Assembly (NCBI GenBank): GCA_032622095.1
Contig: CP136062.1
Span: 139,022,351-139,086,350 of the forward strand
Source of the DNA: Siphonodentalium dalli
Taxonomy: Eukaryota > Mollusca > Scaphopoda > Gadilida > Siphonodentaliidae
Reading direction: 5' to 3'
DNA: 64,000 bases
A program made the translations under genes and the position numbers. Below are positions 1 through 11,610 of the stretch, in pieces. Positions within the stretch are counted from its first letter, which is position 1, and each line of letters begins with the position of its first letter. A model generated the notes under the pieces. It saw only the letters and a list, made by a program, of their open reading frames with translations, did no database searches and had not been told where the DNA came from.

Positions 1-475
1 TGGTTTTGTGCTGTAGATTGAATGGTTTTATGCTGTAGATTGAAAGGTTTTGTGCTGTAGATTGAAAGGTTTTGTGCTGTAAATTGAAAGGTTTTATGCT
101 GTAGATTGAATGGTTTTGTGCTGTAGATTGAAAGGTTTTATGCTGTAGATTGAATGGTTTTATGCTGTAGATTGAATGGTTTTGTGCTGTAGATTGAAAG
201 GTTTTATGCTGTAGATTGAATGGTTTTATGCTGTAGATTGAATGGTTTTATGCTGTAGATTGAATGGTTTTATGCTGTAGATTGAAAGGTTTTGTGCTGT
301 AGATTGAAAGGTTTTATGCTGTAGATTGAATGGTTTTGTGCTGTAGATTGAATGGTTTTGTGCTGTAGATTGAATGGTTTTATGCTGTAGATTGAATGGT
401 TTTGTGCTGTAGATTGAAAGGTTTTATGCTGTAGATTGAATGGTTTTGTGCTGTAGATTGAAAGGTTTTATGCTG
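1..475. repeat. 22-bp minisatellite array (runs off window edge)
   Basis: About 21 head-to-tail copies of a 22-bp unit that begins TGGTTTTGTGCTG and ends TAGATTGAA. Two positions vary between copies: the first base (T or A, giving TGG or AGG) and the eighth (G or A, giving TGTGC or TATGC). The variants occur in mixed order. The array begins at the window edge, so its true length is unknown, and it ends in unique sequence after TGCTGTATATATC. Confidence 0.95.
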
Positions 476-1446
476 TATATATCAAAATAATGATGATTCG
501 CGAGATTGCTCTGAGTAAATATATTTTTGCTTCTAGTAAAAGCTCCCGTAATCAATACATCCCTATTAAGTCTCTTTTAGCTGTTTAATTACACATGTAT
601 CACACGATTCAAGATAAGCAGTACAGATAAAACTGCGTTAATGTTCCGTTTCTGTGCGCCCAACAGTCCAGATTTAACCGTTTCATAAGACCATGATTTC
701 GCTTGCTCTCTCGTGAGATACATAAGAGAGAATTCGTACATCTCTAATCAAAAGTTTCAATTTGGCACAAAATGTATATTTCATTCGATTTTGTCCATTT
801 TGGCGGCCATTTTTGGAAAGAAATTCTACATATATGATTTACGACTAATCATTGTTTTGGTTATGAATATTTCAATTGATTACGAATTCGGCATTAATTG
901 GAGCACCTACCGAAGAAATTCAGTATTTTCCGATAACAACAGCCATTATAGACGCCATCTTTTCCCATGAGCGAATGTTTTGCGGATTTTGGATATGTTG
1001 TTCCTTGTGTTTTCCGCGTCGAATGACACCAACATCAGCTTGTATCCAATTTCTTCCAGATTCAACTCTTCCACGACCACACTAATATCTGGCCATCAGA
1101 AAGCTTGAATGCTCTGGTATCGCACCAGGTCATTTACCTCTGCCATGTTTGGTTTGATATGGCGAATGGGAATTGTTGTGCCCGTTTGTTATTCAGCCCG
1201 CACGATCAATTCTATAACAGAACTCCGGGAGTAAGTTACTTCTGATCTCGAATAATCAGGCTTCATGTTGTTCTCGCATACGGAGCTTTGATTTCCTGTA
1301 GCGCGAAATTGCTCGAAAATAATGTTTATTCTCGATATACCACATTGAAGTCAACAGTTCTGTATCTGAACCTACGGCACCTAATGTGACTATCTCGCTC
1401 GCCGGCTGACTGAGTACATGTTTACCATTTCTGATATCACCCCTGG
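476..1446. other. no gene seen
   Basis: AT-rich sequence with only short overlapping open frames (for example 713-970 and 876-1085, plus) that carry no motif I recognise and have no codon-level sign of selection. I see no repeat, RNA or element boundary here. Confidence 0.6.
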
Positions 1447-1915
1447 TCAAGTGGTCCTGCTAATATGCTATGATGTTGGTGGTCCTGTTTTATTGCTATG
1501 ATGCGGGTAGGGTAAACTGGTGTCGTTACGAAAAAGTACCGTTATTTTATCTAAAGTTGTAATTTTCGCGGGGTTTGGCTAATCCGAGCGATTTGGAAAA
1601 AAACACCAATGTGTGTATGAAACATTCAAGTACATATATATATATTTTTGAAAAATATAAGAATGCCTGCGCTTGTTTTTCAAAAACGACGTGAATAACC
1701 ATCTTGATTATAGTCGATTTTAAATATCTAATACAACCAGTATTACATTTTTTTCGCAATAAATATGTTTTTGAATGTTTGATCTCATAATGACTTTCCC
1801 TGGATATGTTCAGATTATCCAAACACCGCAAAAAGGACAAAATAATAAAATATAACGGTACTTTTTGTTCAGCAGGACCCAATCGCATCATAGCACATTA
1901 GCAGGACCACTTGAC
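1447..1915. mobile_element. small foldback/MITE with 29-30-bp terminal inverted repeats
   Basis: The left end (1447-1475, begins TCAAGTGGTCCTGCTAAT) and the right end (1886-1915) are inverted copies of each other over about 29 bp with one mismatch. The similarity resumes further in, at AAAGTACCGTTAT. The motif GGTCCTG...GCTATGATG is also repeated directly just inside the left end (1481-1505). The interior is AT-rich with no transposase; an open frame of 114 codons on the minus strand (1547-1891) has no recognisable motif. No clear target duplication is visible, so the superfamily is not assigned. Confidence 0.7.
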
Positions 1916-3432
1916 AATGAGTGCATATATCAGACTGGGTGGAGGCACTAGTTCAGAGTTTTGTGCTCATTGTTTCGTAAGTGCACGTACAAATTAGTGT
2001 ATTTGGTCGAATTGGCCATGTTACGATCAAAAAGGCATGAGGGAAATGTCCCACGAATCAGAACAAGCTTCAGAATCAGTCCCGATGTTTGGCCATGTTG
2101 GGGTACATATGCATGACCTCTCCACCTGGCCCCATTGCAACCTATAAACTTCTTAAATTAAAACATAAGATTTCCTTATATTATGTATACGTGATGGCAG
2201 CGATATGACTAAAGCCCGCATTGCAGTTGTGAACAACGTACCACGACACCTTAAGCATCTCTCGATCTTATACCAATATGACCTAATCTGATTGCCCTCC
2301 CTTCGCGTTGAATATCAATACGCGCTGTCGTAAAACGATTAGGAGGCCTATGGTCATTTGTTTTACTGACATGGTGTGCTACACTTCAGAATAGTTAAAT
2401 TCAATAAGCATTTATTATTAATACTTAGACCTACTTACGCTTGCGCTTAAAACCGAGCATCCGATTGGTCAGGGCTCTTATAGATACGCTTGGTAGCGAC
2501 AATTTCTATCACCTGTGTGAATTGAGTTTACAGAGGGGGTGTCGTTTCCCGCATCATAACGCGCAGTGATACTTTAAGAAATTGGACGACACCAACAGTA
2601 CTGTCGCCCCACACGATGACGTCATTTCGTAAACACGTCCATAACCATAACGCGAAAACAAAATGAACGAATAAGACTGATCAGTGAAACTGAAATGAGA
2701 TAATTTAGTCGGGGATGGAATGTGTGACATAACTATTCCTCTAATATGATTACGTCCATATGTGTGGACAACCCACGACGCGTCCATCTATAAACCGATA
2801 TTCAATAAACGTAAAGCCAGTGTGATTGACCCCCTCCCATGGCGCCTGACGCATGAATATTACTATGGGCGAGCATTATTTTATCACGCAATAACCCAAT
2901 TATTGAAAACTCCCCACCACTGTCATCATTTCACGAGTCACACGACCTCACTTATTGGGGACGATAAATGTCGCCAAGTGGAGAATACTTTATATAAGCC
3001 CTCGGGCTTCTTGACTGATCCTCGTTTCCATACATTAACTCTTCTATTTTGCATATATGTGTCATCTGTATATTATGTTATTTGTTTGGATTTGGAAATA
3101 AAAATATGTTTACACTAATAAATGTATGTTTCGTGTAAGTACCTACATATAAGAATGAAGTAAATTTGTGATAAAACCATCTTTGTCAACTTTGGTGCCC
3201 CTCTCCTGTAAAACATAATTATATTCCTCATATCAAGGAGAGGCCCGTCTTTATGCAAAATTATTTTCATTAAAAACATATTCCCCGGCCCCTTCCACCC
3301 TGAATCTCGATAGCTCACTACGACTGAATTATTTTGACAACACTAATTTACGTTAAACCACACCATTAGAGTCCTCATAGATACATATATACCACATATT
3401 CGAGAAAGTCTGTTTATATACTCAATACCATT
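1916..3432. other. no gene seen
   Basis: Low-GC unique-looking sequence. The longest open frame (plus, 2762-3118, 118 codons) shows no domain, no repeat and no upstream signal, and I do not treat it as a gene. Confidence 0.55.
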
Positions 3433-3450
3433 TGGTTTTGATCAAAACCA
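3433..3450. repeat. perfect 18-bp palindrome
   Basis: TGGTTTTGATCAAAACCA is a perfect inverted repeat. Similar words (CAAAACCAG) recur within the next 40 bases. It is short, so it may be chance or a remnant of a foldback end. Confidence 0.6.
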
Positions 3451-4261
3451 GAATTGTTTTCATATGTGATACAAAGTTCAAAACCAGTTGCTAATTGGTA
3501 TTTGGTTACCTAATTATATGGGACAAATTTCATATTTTTTTTTTTTTTAACCAACAGCTTAAGACTGTAAGTGAGGCATTCGTCACCTCTGGTTTAAACC
3601 TGGTCCAGCTAGACCCACTGATTAGCAGAAGTGGCTCTTTATCGTACATATAATTAATCGTACTTGCCTAATACGGACCGCTGCGTTCTATCCACAGCTA
3701 TATAAAATCGATAATTACGACAACGAGCATATTTTGATTTGACCTGTAAATTGTGTGGGGATACGTTTGTCACTTGCGATCATTGTTTGTGTTTTATAAC
3801 CTTAAACCAACAACTAAACCATATAATTCGACGGTCCAGCTAAACCCGATTTAGGGAGGCTAGACCTGAGATGACAAATCCGTCTTTTCTCACATTGAGA
3901 GAGATCTCTGCTGCCGACCCGACGCCATGGGTGCATGCCGAAGAAAAACAAAAGCTAATCGACAAAAAAGTGAATAGAAGGTGAATGTCAAATGAAAGGT
4001 AAAGGTCACATGACTATTCATACTTAATTAACAAAGAAAGGTAACACCCACTTTGTCACTCACAGTTACTTGATTTTGATATGATCACTCCAATATCGAT
4101 TTGCGGCGTGTCTACATGTATAATGTGATAGTGGCAGCTTGGTATCATCATGTCACAGTTGATTCATTCTCGCACGAGTGTGCGTCTGTTTGTTCGCGTT
4201 AATTTGTGGGCGTGACAATAATATTTTAACAGCTTGTTTGTGGTCCACCTGATAATATACA
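3451..4261. other. no gene seen; short shared motif
   Basis: Contains a T run near 3537-3548 and two copies of a short motif, GGTCCAGCTAGACCC (about 3602) and GGTCCAGCTAAACCC (about 3833), probably decayed dispersed-repeat pieces. No coding signal. Confidence 0.5.
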
Positions 4262-4400
4262 ATTATCACATTGTTTCGAGGTTGACACGAGGAATTGTCA
4301 ACACGAGGAAGTCAATATTCACCAAGGCCGTAGACCGATGTAAAATATTGACTTCGACGGCTGACAATTCCTCGTGTCAACCAAGACACAATGCGATAAC
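4262..4400. mobile_element. foldback element (hairpin)
   Basis: Arms at 4281-4300 and 4362-4381 are exact inverted copies (GTTGACACGAGGAATTGTCA and its complement). An inner pair matches too (4309-4319 with 4344-4354, AAGTCAATATT). The similarity extends outward with mismatches to about 4262 and 4400. The left arm also carries a second ACACGAGGAA word, so its inner part was duplicated. The sequence just right of the element, GTTTTATTATATGA, nearly matches the sequence right of the hairpin at 43215-43377, which suggests a common family of foldbacks. Confidence 0.75.
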
Positions 4401-5592
4401 TGTTTTATTATATGAAACGCGCTTTGAATGGATATGACGTTGTGACGTTGAACGTCGATGGGATAACCTGATGTATTTCCAGGTCTGATAAGATATGTTA
4501 ACCCAGACTCGTCCCTGGCTCATATGTGAAACACTGACTGCGCTATCGCTCTGTGACGTGCCCTCCCATAAGATAACGACTTCCAAAGCAGAAAGGCATG
4601 GAATATATTTCTTTGTTAATACTTATTCCTCAATAATCTACTTCACAGTAGAGACCAGTTAGGTTACACGATAGTGGTTACATGCTTGTTTGTCAGCTGA
4701 TGTTGTATATAAACATTTAATTAATTGCCCGGGAAACATTCCATGAGTGCACCAGTGAGGCCCGGACTCAATGCAAAATCACTAGCGAGAGTAGAGATTC
4801 ATGGTATGATCTAACAATATTCTGCCAGATTGAAAATTTATATGATCATCTGACATTACCTCATATAGAAGGTCATGACAGGTCGACCAGCTTGGCCTCG
4901 GAATTGGTATGAATAGCATACAAATGATTCCAATATATCAAGAAGACGATAGAAAGTCCACCTATAATAATGTTTCCACAAATAGCTTCTGCGGTGTACG
5001 TCGTTTAAAAAAAAATGGTAGAGCCTCATTCAACCCCGTGAGAGGCTCGGGTTGCCGGTGATGTGACTGAAAGAATTCATTGTTGTTTTCAACTTGTTTT
5101 GTTACAAAAATTAAAGACATATTATGGACTTGATCGTGTGCGTGAAAATGGTAAGTCAGTATGCAGGTGCTATGCCGACTGGAGGAATGTAGCATTCTAC
5201 AAACATGGCCGAAAATATCAAGCACATCGACCGTACCGCTCCATAGAAAACATCGTCTGAACTACAATCATTTGTAAATATTTATACCTCTCGATTCGGG
5301 ACGCATCTATCGGCGACAAACTAACAAAACATATATCGTCATCGAGAGTAACTGCATTGAATTAATATGTAAGAATGACTGTGTAGTCAATTTGGATATA
5401 ATATTTGTAACAATAACTACTTTGAGCAAGATTATTCTCCATTTCTAATTGATCACCATGCCGGATCGAGTGTTTCACATCACTTTAATAACGCGTGTTG
5501 TAGTTACATACAGCAATATGATAATGCCATCTATACATGACATGTTACATTACATGTACTGGTATATTGTTGACACCATGCTGACCTCCCAC
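4401..5592. other. no gene seen
   Basis: No repeat boundary, RNA gene or credible coding region. Open frames of 60-90 codons on both strands overlap each other and have no motif. Confidence 0.55.
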
Positions 5593-5843
5593 TTAACTAT
5601 TTATATACTGAATTGATTCAGTTATCAAATTATACATTCGAACGGTATATTATTCATTTGGAGGGGTGTTCGTGAACCAAAAGCAGACAACAAACATAAG
5701 AAAAAAATAATAGAGCAGAACGATTCATCATTCATTGTAGGGAAATGTTCAGATAAAAACATATGGCCATTTCTTGAACTTATCGTCTGAACATGTCCTA
5801 AGGGAACTAATACGTCAATGAGTATTTAGTATAGAATGGTTAT
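5593..5843. mobile_element. pB-MITE-2 copy 1 (TTAA-type, piggyBac-like MITE, decayed)
   Basis: The left end reads TTAACTATTTATATACTGAA; the right end reads ATTTAGTATAGAATGGTTAT, its degenerate inverted copy. The interior shares the words TATTCATTTGGAGGGGTGTTC, GGGAAATGTTCAG and CGTCAATGAGTATTTAGTATAG with copies at 25945, 30946 and 31840. The right TTAA is mutated to TTAT. No transposase. A TTAA target together with terminal repeats starting near TTAAC is the known signature of the piggyBac superfamily; the assignment is by that signature only. Confidence 0.65.
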
Positions 5844-5956
5844 AATTCTTAAACTGAGAACATAGTGTTAGAATAATGAGATGTTTAAATTTTTATTTGT
5901 GAGAATGGTAAAAATATCACCGTTAATGGCTTTAACTGTTAATGCTTTTAATATAT

Positions 5957-6085
5957 ACAGTAATGCCCTAAGTAATCGACCACTTAACCACAGCAGAATT
6001 ATGGGTAACTTTTTAGGATTTAGTCGGAAATATGGCTTGTTGCCATTCATCGGAAAGCTCTCGTGGATACTTAGGGCATTACTGT
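5957..6085. mobile_element. palindromic MITE, partly deleted copy
   Basis: Begins ACAGTAATGCCCTAA (5957-5971) and ends with its exact inverted copy (6071-6085). It is a 129-bp version of the 183-bp near-perfect palindrome at 47999-48181: left arm and loop (GGCTTGTTGCCATTCATCGG) are kept, but most of the right arm is missing, so the hairpin is now limited to the outer ends. The shared left arm shows the two are one family. Confidence 0.8.
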
Positions 6086-6429
6086 AGTTATTATGTTGAC
6101 TTGTCCATGCGTAGGAAGAAACATAATTCATATTAGTAGATGGCAAGTTTGAAACATATCCTCACACTACACGCTACAGTGTGTCGAGACAGAATGAGAT
6201 ATGATGTTTTTCCTTCACTGACAAATTCACTCGACTCATTTAGTCGCCAGTTCACTGCGCTTCACATGTTGTCACTTTTTGTGCAATGACTAGAATATAA
6301 CCTGAGGCTGAAGACTAATCACAAAATCAGTCAGCTTTAAAACGTCCTTCTGTATCTGGTATAAACATATCTATTTCTCTAAATCATGCACATGAATTAA
6401 CAAAATAATTGTAAATTATAGACTGTTAT
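6086..6429. other. no gene seen
   Basis: Unique-looking AT-rich sequence; I see nothing in it. Confidence 0.5.
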
Positions 6430-6545
6430 ATTAGAGAATGGGATTTGGCTGAAAGCATGACGCTTATATCAGCCATGTCCCCAGCCTTAGAAATAACAGG
6501 TGGTGTCTTTATTGATTATTCATAATGTCCTTAGGTTTTGCTTTC
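6430..6545 (+). repeat. dispersed repeat, inverted partner at 17035-17155
   Basis: AGAGAATGGGATTTGGC followed by AGCATGACGC and, about 45 bases on, TTTATTGATTATTCATAATG match in order the reverse complement of 17035-17155. Identity is interrupted by indels. No ends or coding sequence are visible. Confidence 0.55.
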
Positions 6546-7084
6546 ATGTTCAATGTTTCTATCTTATTAGCTTTACCAGCCATCTGGGGCATACGCCGTC
6601 AAACACTAACCTATAATAATGAGTCCCTCTTGGGCAGTCCATGCATCAGATGACCTGAATTGTTACCTGTATGTGACCTGACCCTCAATTTCCAATAATC
6701 GTATAGCTCAAAGTTCAAATTTCAAAATCAAACCGACAAGAGAGATGTATCTTCTATACGTATTACGAACAAAATATAATGTAATGCATGTATACATACC
6801 GAAATATGTTATATTTTTCCACTTTTCTAAATTATACTGTATATTTGGTCACTTCGATGTGTGATTTTCACACGTTCGCGCTGTTTCATAAAGGCAGTGT
6901 GTTTTATTTATTTAAACAGGGAGCGACTTAGGGAAAGTTCAATTTGAAAATCGTTTAGACAACACCATGAATTTTTTTACCCTCAGAAAAAAATCTATAT
7001 TCCCTTTCAGTGACAGTACGCTGTTTCCATGTAGCAATGTTCTACTCCTGGTCCTGGTCTCGTGTTATTAATCCTTCAAATCAC
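6546..7084. other. no gene seen; possible LINE 3' flank
   Basis: This lies directly 3' (on the minus strand) of the LINE C-terminal fragment at 7085-7360 and could hold its 3' untranslated remains, but no tail repeat is visible. Confidence 0.4.
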
Positions 7085-7360
7085 CTATTTTTTTATATCG
7101 AAAACCCTGCGACAATAAAAAAGAAGAAAATGTTCTGCTGTTTCTTTGGCACCACACATACATAATGGACTATCTCTCAAATGGTTGCTGAAAAGATCAT
7201 AGTTTAACTTACTGCATTCCAGTCTTAATCGGTAATTGTATATCTGACTTGCTCTCGTATATGCATATTCCAAATATCGAGGACGCTCTTTGAGACCGCA
7301 ATTCAAAAATGTTTTGAAGTCTGAGATCTGTATATGTACATGCATAGGCTGTATCAACAC
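7085..7360 (-). pseudogene. non-LTR retrotransposon RT, C-terminal zinc-knuckle fragment
   Basis: A 91-codon open frame contains CMCGAKETAEHFLLFYC near residues 67-83. The spacing CxC...ExxxHxxxxC is that of the small zinc-binding segment that follows the reverse transcriptase in many LINE proteins. The preceding residues (RASQIYNYRLRLECSKLNYDLF) also fit the end of the thumb/connector part of such proteins. No catalytic RT motif remains, no upstream part is present, and the start Met is not meaningful. It is a 5'-truncated or deleted copy. Assignment to the LINE group is by motif recognition; the clade cannot be told. Confidence 0.7.
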
Positions 7361-9428
7361 AGTGCCAATTTGAAGGTGTCAATATCTACGACGTCGACCT
7401 TGCTTTTTCCGACACCAACCAGATTTATATTATAACAGAACAAGTCAAATCACCTTCATAGTTCACTTTCTTATTTTTGACTTGTTCACAGATTCATCTG
7501 AATTATCATTCATAATTTCAGTTTCTATTCAAGTTTCATTTTCAGTTGCTGTTGTAATCCAGCCGTCACTAAAGTCTTACATTGACTTAATGCCACGTGC
7601 AGTTTTCTTCTTATGAGAATATTCGCTTGTAATTATATGTAAGCTACGCCTGTGGGTTGTAACGTCTTTCACTTTTTCAAACTTTCAGTGTGAGTTTCAC
7701 TGTTCAACTTGACCGAAGTCTGCATGGATGCATCACAAGCAATGTATGCCCGATTGAGTGGCTTATATCAATCAGATTCAGCCCGATAACCATATAACGG
7801 AGAAGTTAGAATTGCATTCGCCAATATATTAGATTGATCTTCCGTAAACAAAAATAGCCATTTTAGCACTTGTATTTAATCAAAGCGACATATTTGGGTC
7901 GCCATTTTGTTACGGATATTACGTCACGTGACCAATTTCCACGTTGATATGCGCCTATTTGAACTAAGTCTACATTCATCATTTAGTTTTGAATAAGGTA
8001 ATTTTATTTTTCAAATTTTATAGTGTTGCTATGCGGAGGCTGATCGAAGACGAAACATAAATTGTTTTGTTACTTTGTCAATTCATTTTACACGCTGCAT
8101 GGTTCGATGTTATTCGCCCATGGATCCAAATCATCGCCCGGATGTAAAAACAAATTTGTCAGGTTGAAGGACCACACTATTAGTGACGTCACAACTATAC
8201 GTGCGTCACTTAAGAACATTAAAACAACATATGGGCTGTTATTAACATACCTCCAACTTCATACCAATACTTATATTACAATTGCAATGCATTGGCCATT
8301 ATATTAAGTCATAACAGGTGACAATTCTAGCGTTTGTGTATTTTCGAATTAGTAGGTCACGATGTTCGGGAGCACTCCTTTTGGAATTGCTATCGACTCT
8401 GCGTGTGTTGGTGACAATAGATGTTCTAGTGGAATTTTAAATATATGAATTTTAAACCAGCATATATCGTTGTAGTGTCTTATTTTTGTGAAGTTTATCA
8501 CTGGAAACAGATATAGAAGTGTGTCAATTCCGACCGATAAGTTTCGGCCCATCATTCGGATTCAGCGATCTCACAGCGGAAAATCATGTTTTTCAAAAGA
8601 TTTTTGTTAGCGAAATACAAATTAGATAGCCGAAAATACAGTTTCGTTTGTGTAATTATAAGCAATCAATGCATCGCTCATTCTATAGAAATGTCAGATG
8701 CCGTGCAACATACATGGTATAATTTCGTTAGCCACGTCTCTGCTTGGGAAACACGAAACCTAAGAACGATACAACGCAACAGCGGGTCGATAGATGATAT
8801 GTATCTGAAAAGTATAGCTGTCAATTCAATATTTTTTCGAATTGAAAACGTCTTTAACTAAAGTCAAGTCTGCGTGGGAGATCTATCGCGCTGACACATC
8901 GAGAACAGGTCACAGCTGTCTATACCTGTGATTGTCATTAACGATGTATTACAACGATTCCAGGGAAACACGTCTATGCCCTGGTGAACATAGGGTCACC
9001 ACCAGTCTGCGTGAACTAAGACTTTCTGGGTCACCAATGAGTTCGATAATCTGGAAAAATACATGTAGATGGGAATTGCATTACTTTCATAATAGTCGGG
9101 TTATTAAATCCAAAAAGGCATCTTGAATTGGACCCACTGGCATTTTTTGTCAGAATATTTTGATCATTGTTTCTAGGGGTATCGTTTTGTCGCTGGGTAT
9201 CGACCACATGATCGATAACGTGGTAAAAAGCAATTGTGACAAAACCGACGCTGTGGTCGCAATCGTAATCACAAACAAAAAGTTATGACGCTGACAGCAA
9301 AAATGTGAAGTGTTATTATCGCTGACCAGCAATCCTAGGAAAGTGATGCAGAATATGCTTTCGTTATGAACACCACAAAACAATCGATGTTATTGTTTGA
9401 CATCGAAATAAATGGAACTGTTGCCAGA

Positions 9429-9431
<3 letters not shown>
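7361..9431. other. no gene seen
   Basis: No credible coding region. At 7919-7933 the sequence TTACGTCACGTGACC overlaps a CRE-like and an E-box-like core, but with no nearby gene I do not call a promoter. Open frames up to 91 codons (8586-8861, plus) lack motifs. Confidence 0.5.

Positions 9432-9465
<34 letters not shown>
9432..9465. repeat. (AT)n microsatellite
   Basis: About 17 uninterrupted AT dinucleotides. It creates the artificial IYIYIY stretches of the overlapping open frames. Confidence 0.95.
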
Positions 9466-9468
<3 letters not shown>

Positions 9469-9840
9469 CTGGTATAATTGTGATTCACGAACGTGACTTT
9501 AAAACCTGTCTTCCCAAGCAACTCTTCAGAAATCAGATAGTAAGATATTCCACATGGACTAACACAACCAACGAGTACGCTTGGACAATTTATGGCTAAC
9601 CTGAAATGTGCTGACCGAGAACTCTCAGGCATTTTTACGCTGTCTCCGGGAAGTGTGGTTGACTCCTATCAGGGTCGGACTGATAACATTTGCTCAAAAT
9701 TTTTACTCTCTATCAACTAACACAGACAATAACATCAGTTCCCTCACACAGGAGTATGAACATTTATTCACTGGAGTTGAAAAATTAATAGACTGCAAAG
9801 TGAAATCACAACAAGTATGCCAATTCAAATGTTTACCTTA

Positions 9841-10300
9841 AAGGGCGGCGTTGACGGTGGGTACGCTGTTAAAATATTCACCAGCCATAAACAGAAAGAA
9901 TAGTAAATTATAGACAGGCTTTGTTCTTATACCAATCAGAAATATGGCATAAACTGTATGTTATTGTCAAATGTTTTTCCTTTGTTATGTAAACAAAAGT
10001 TTTTGTTTAGATCCGGATATGGTAAACATAAAGATCGTTATTTGTTACTGTTTTCCAGATATTGAAATAATAAAGAGCGTTTATATCACTTGAGCTGTGT
10101 TATGTAAACAGAAGCAAACGTCTGTAACACGAGCAGGCTCATGTTTACGTACACCATCGCACGTCTTGACGACAATATACTATTTACGCGCTGATTATGT
10201 TTGGCATATGAACAAAACTATATATATTTTAATATTCCTTCTGTTGATGGCGATTTGAACAAATGTGAATATTTCTGCAACGAACACCGCTCGTGCCATT
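9841..10300 (+). repeat. dispersed repeat, copy 1 (partner 62850-63345)
   Basis: Collinear with 62850-63345 over about 460-490 bases, same orientation. Shared words in order include GGCGGTGGGTA (with one gap), AAACAGAAAGAA, CATAAAC.GTATGTTAT, TTGTTATGTAAACAAAAG, ATGGTAAACATAAAGA, ATAAAGAGCGTTTAT and AACAAAT.TGAATATTT. AT-rich and non-coding, with no visible terminal repeats or poly-A tail. It is either a transposon family or a segmental duplication; the divergence suggests an old event. Confidence 0.75.
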
Positions 10301-10498
10301 AACATAAACTTGAGTTATAAATGTGATAGCTGAAGCCTTTGTTCCTTTATGTCTTAACAGTGGAGGCTCGATTCGTGTGTTTTAGATTGGTCGAAAATAG
10401 TATAACTCGTAATTAAACAGATCATATGAAATGAATGTTTATAACATAGATGCAGTTAGTGTGTATGTGCATGGTCTATTGATCATTCAATATTGTAT

Positions 10499-10745
10499 CA
10501 CACAGGTTTTGAAAACGTGCTGAAGGGTACACAGGGTTTGTGATCGGCACTAATGCAGTTACTTTAACTGTGTTCCTGAAAGTCTGGCGCCCATCAGCAT
10601 TTCGTTTTCAGTTCATTTTCACTTTCCTTGGAACAAATACAATTATTCTCGAACAGAAGACTAATTCATTTAGAACGAGATTTCAAAACACGTGTACCCG
10701 TCAGCAAATTTTCAAAACCTGTGTGCCCTTCAGCACTTTTTGGTG
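10499..10745. repeat. inverted copies of a ~30-bp motif
   Basis: CACACAGGTTTTGAAAACGTG with GCTGAAGGGTACACAGG (from 10502) is repeated in reverse complement twice at about 10680-10740 (TTCAAAACACGTGTACCCGTCAGCA, in parts, then TTCAAAACCTGTGTGCCCTT). This leaves a degenerate hairpin with a loop of about 150 bases. Confidence 0.6.
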
Positions 10746-11359
10746 AGAGTGACCCCTCAGCTATACAAGTACACATATGCATTAAATTGTTTGGAGTTTT
10801 GAATATTTATTGAAATTGCCCTCTGTATTCTGCTATAAGGCATGCCCCATCATTCAACATACATGTATGTGTGTAGGCCTACTGACTACTGGATATACCA
10901 GTTTGGCAATTACTGTACTGCCTGTTTGTTTCAGATGAAATAGAATATTTAATTTTAAAGATTGAATTATCCAAGCAACATTCAACCAAGATCAAGTACC
11001 TAGAATTACTAACATACTTGTTATATTTTAGTGACCTTTTTATTTTTTTGTAACCTAAATTTGACCAATGTGCAATTGCATGCGTAATTTGATTGTCCAT
11101 CAATTGGGAATGTCTGCCAATGTCTATTAATCTGTCCGACCAGGGGATTTGTCATCTATTGGGTTCACCAGAGCCTCGCCCATAGTTGTTCAATTCCCCC
11201 TCACGGACATAAACAATTCAATGAATTTTATGATATAATTAACCTCAACCAAGATTATGGGGGACTGTGATATTTATAGAAAATTTACATCTTTAACAAA
11301 AATGCCGCTATTGTATAAGAGAGGTTGTGTCGACATAGATTTACTGCGAAATATTTCAA
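10746..11359. other. no gene seen
   Basis: AT-rich; contains an ACATACATGTATGTG palindromic word near 10858. Nothing else supportable. Confidence 0.5.
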
Positions 11360-11610
11360 TTTACTGTAGGAATTTACGGAATTTACCGTTCAATTATATA
11401 AACGGATTAACCGTAAATGTTACGGCTGGTTCCAACGATATAATAGCTGCTGGCACTGTATGGCGTAAAGTTTTACGGGATTATTTACTGTAGGCATTTA
11501 CGCAGTTTACCGTTCAACTATATAAATCGACTTACGGCTACGTGACGGCTGATTCCATTCCAGCGGTAGCATAGTTGCCGACACTTTATGCAGTAATGTT
11601 TTACAGTGTT
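11360..11610 (+). repeat. two-copy tandem repeat, period 124 bp
   Basis: TTTACTGTAGG starts at 11360 and again at 11484. The two units align throughout (TTTACG.A.TTTACCGTTCAA.TATATAAA, then TTACGGCT...GACGGCTG or TACGGCTGG, then GGCACTGTATG against GACACTTTATG) with about 20-25 percent difference by eye. No coding content. Confidence 0.8.

Noticed and set aside
1..475. CRISPR-like array of 22-bp repeats
   Set aside because: There are no spacers; units are head to tail and the genome is animal-like.
2762..3118. 118-codon plus frame as a gene
   Set aside because: No motif, overlapped by other frames, and no homologous copy or splice evidence.
7919..7933. Promoter with CRE/E-box core
   Set aside because: No gene, TATA or initiator context nearby; a single 15-bp match is expected by chance at this scale.
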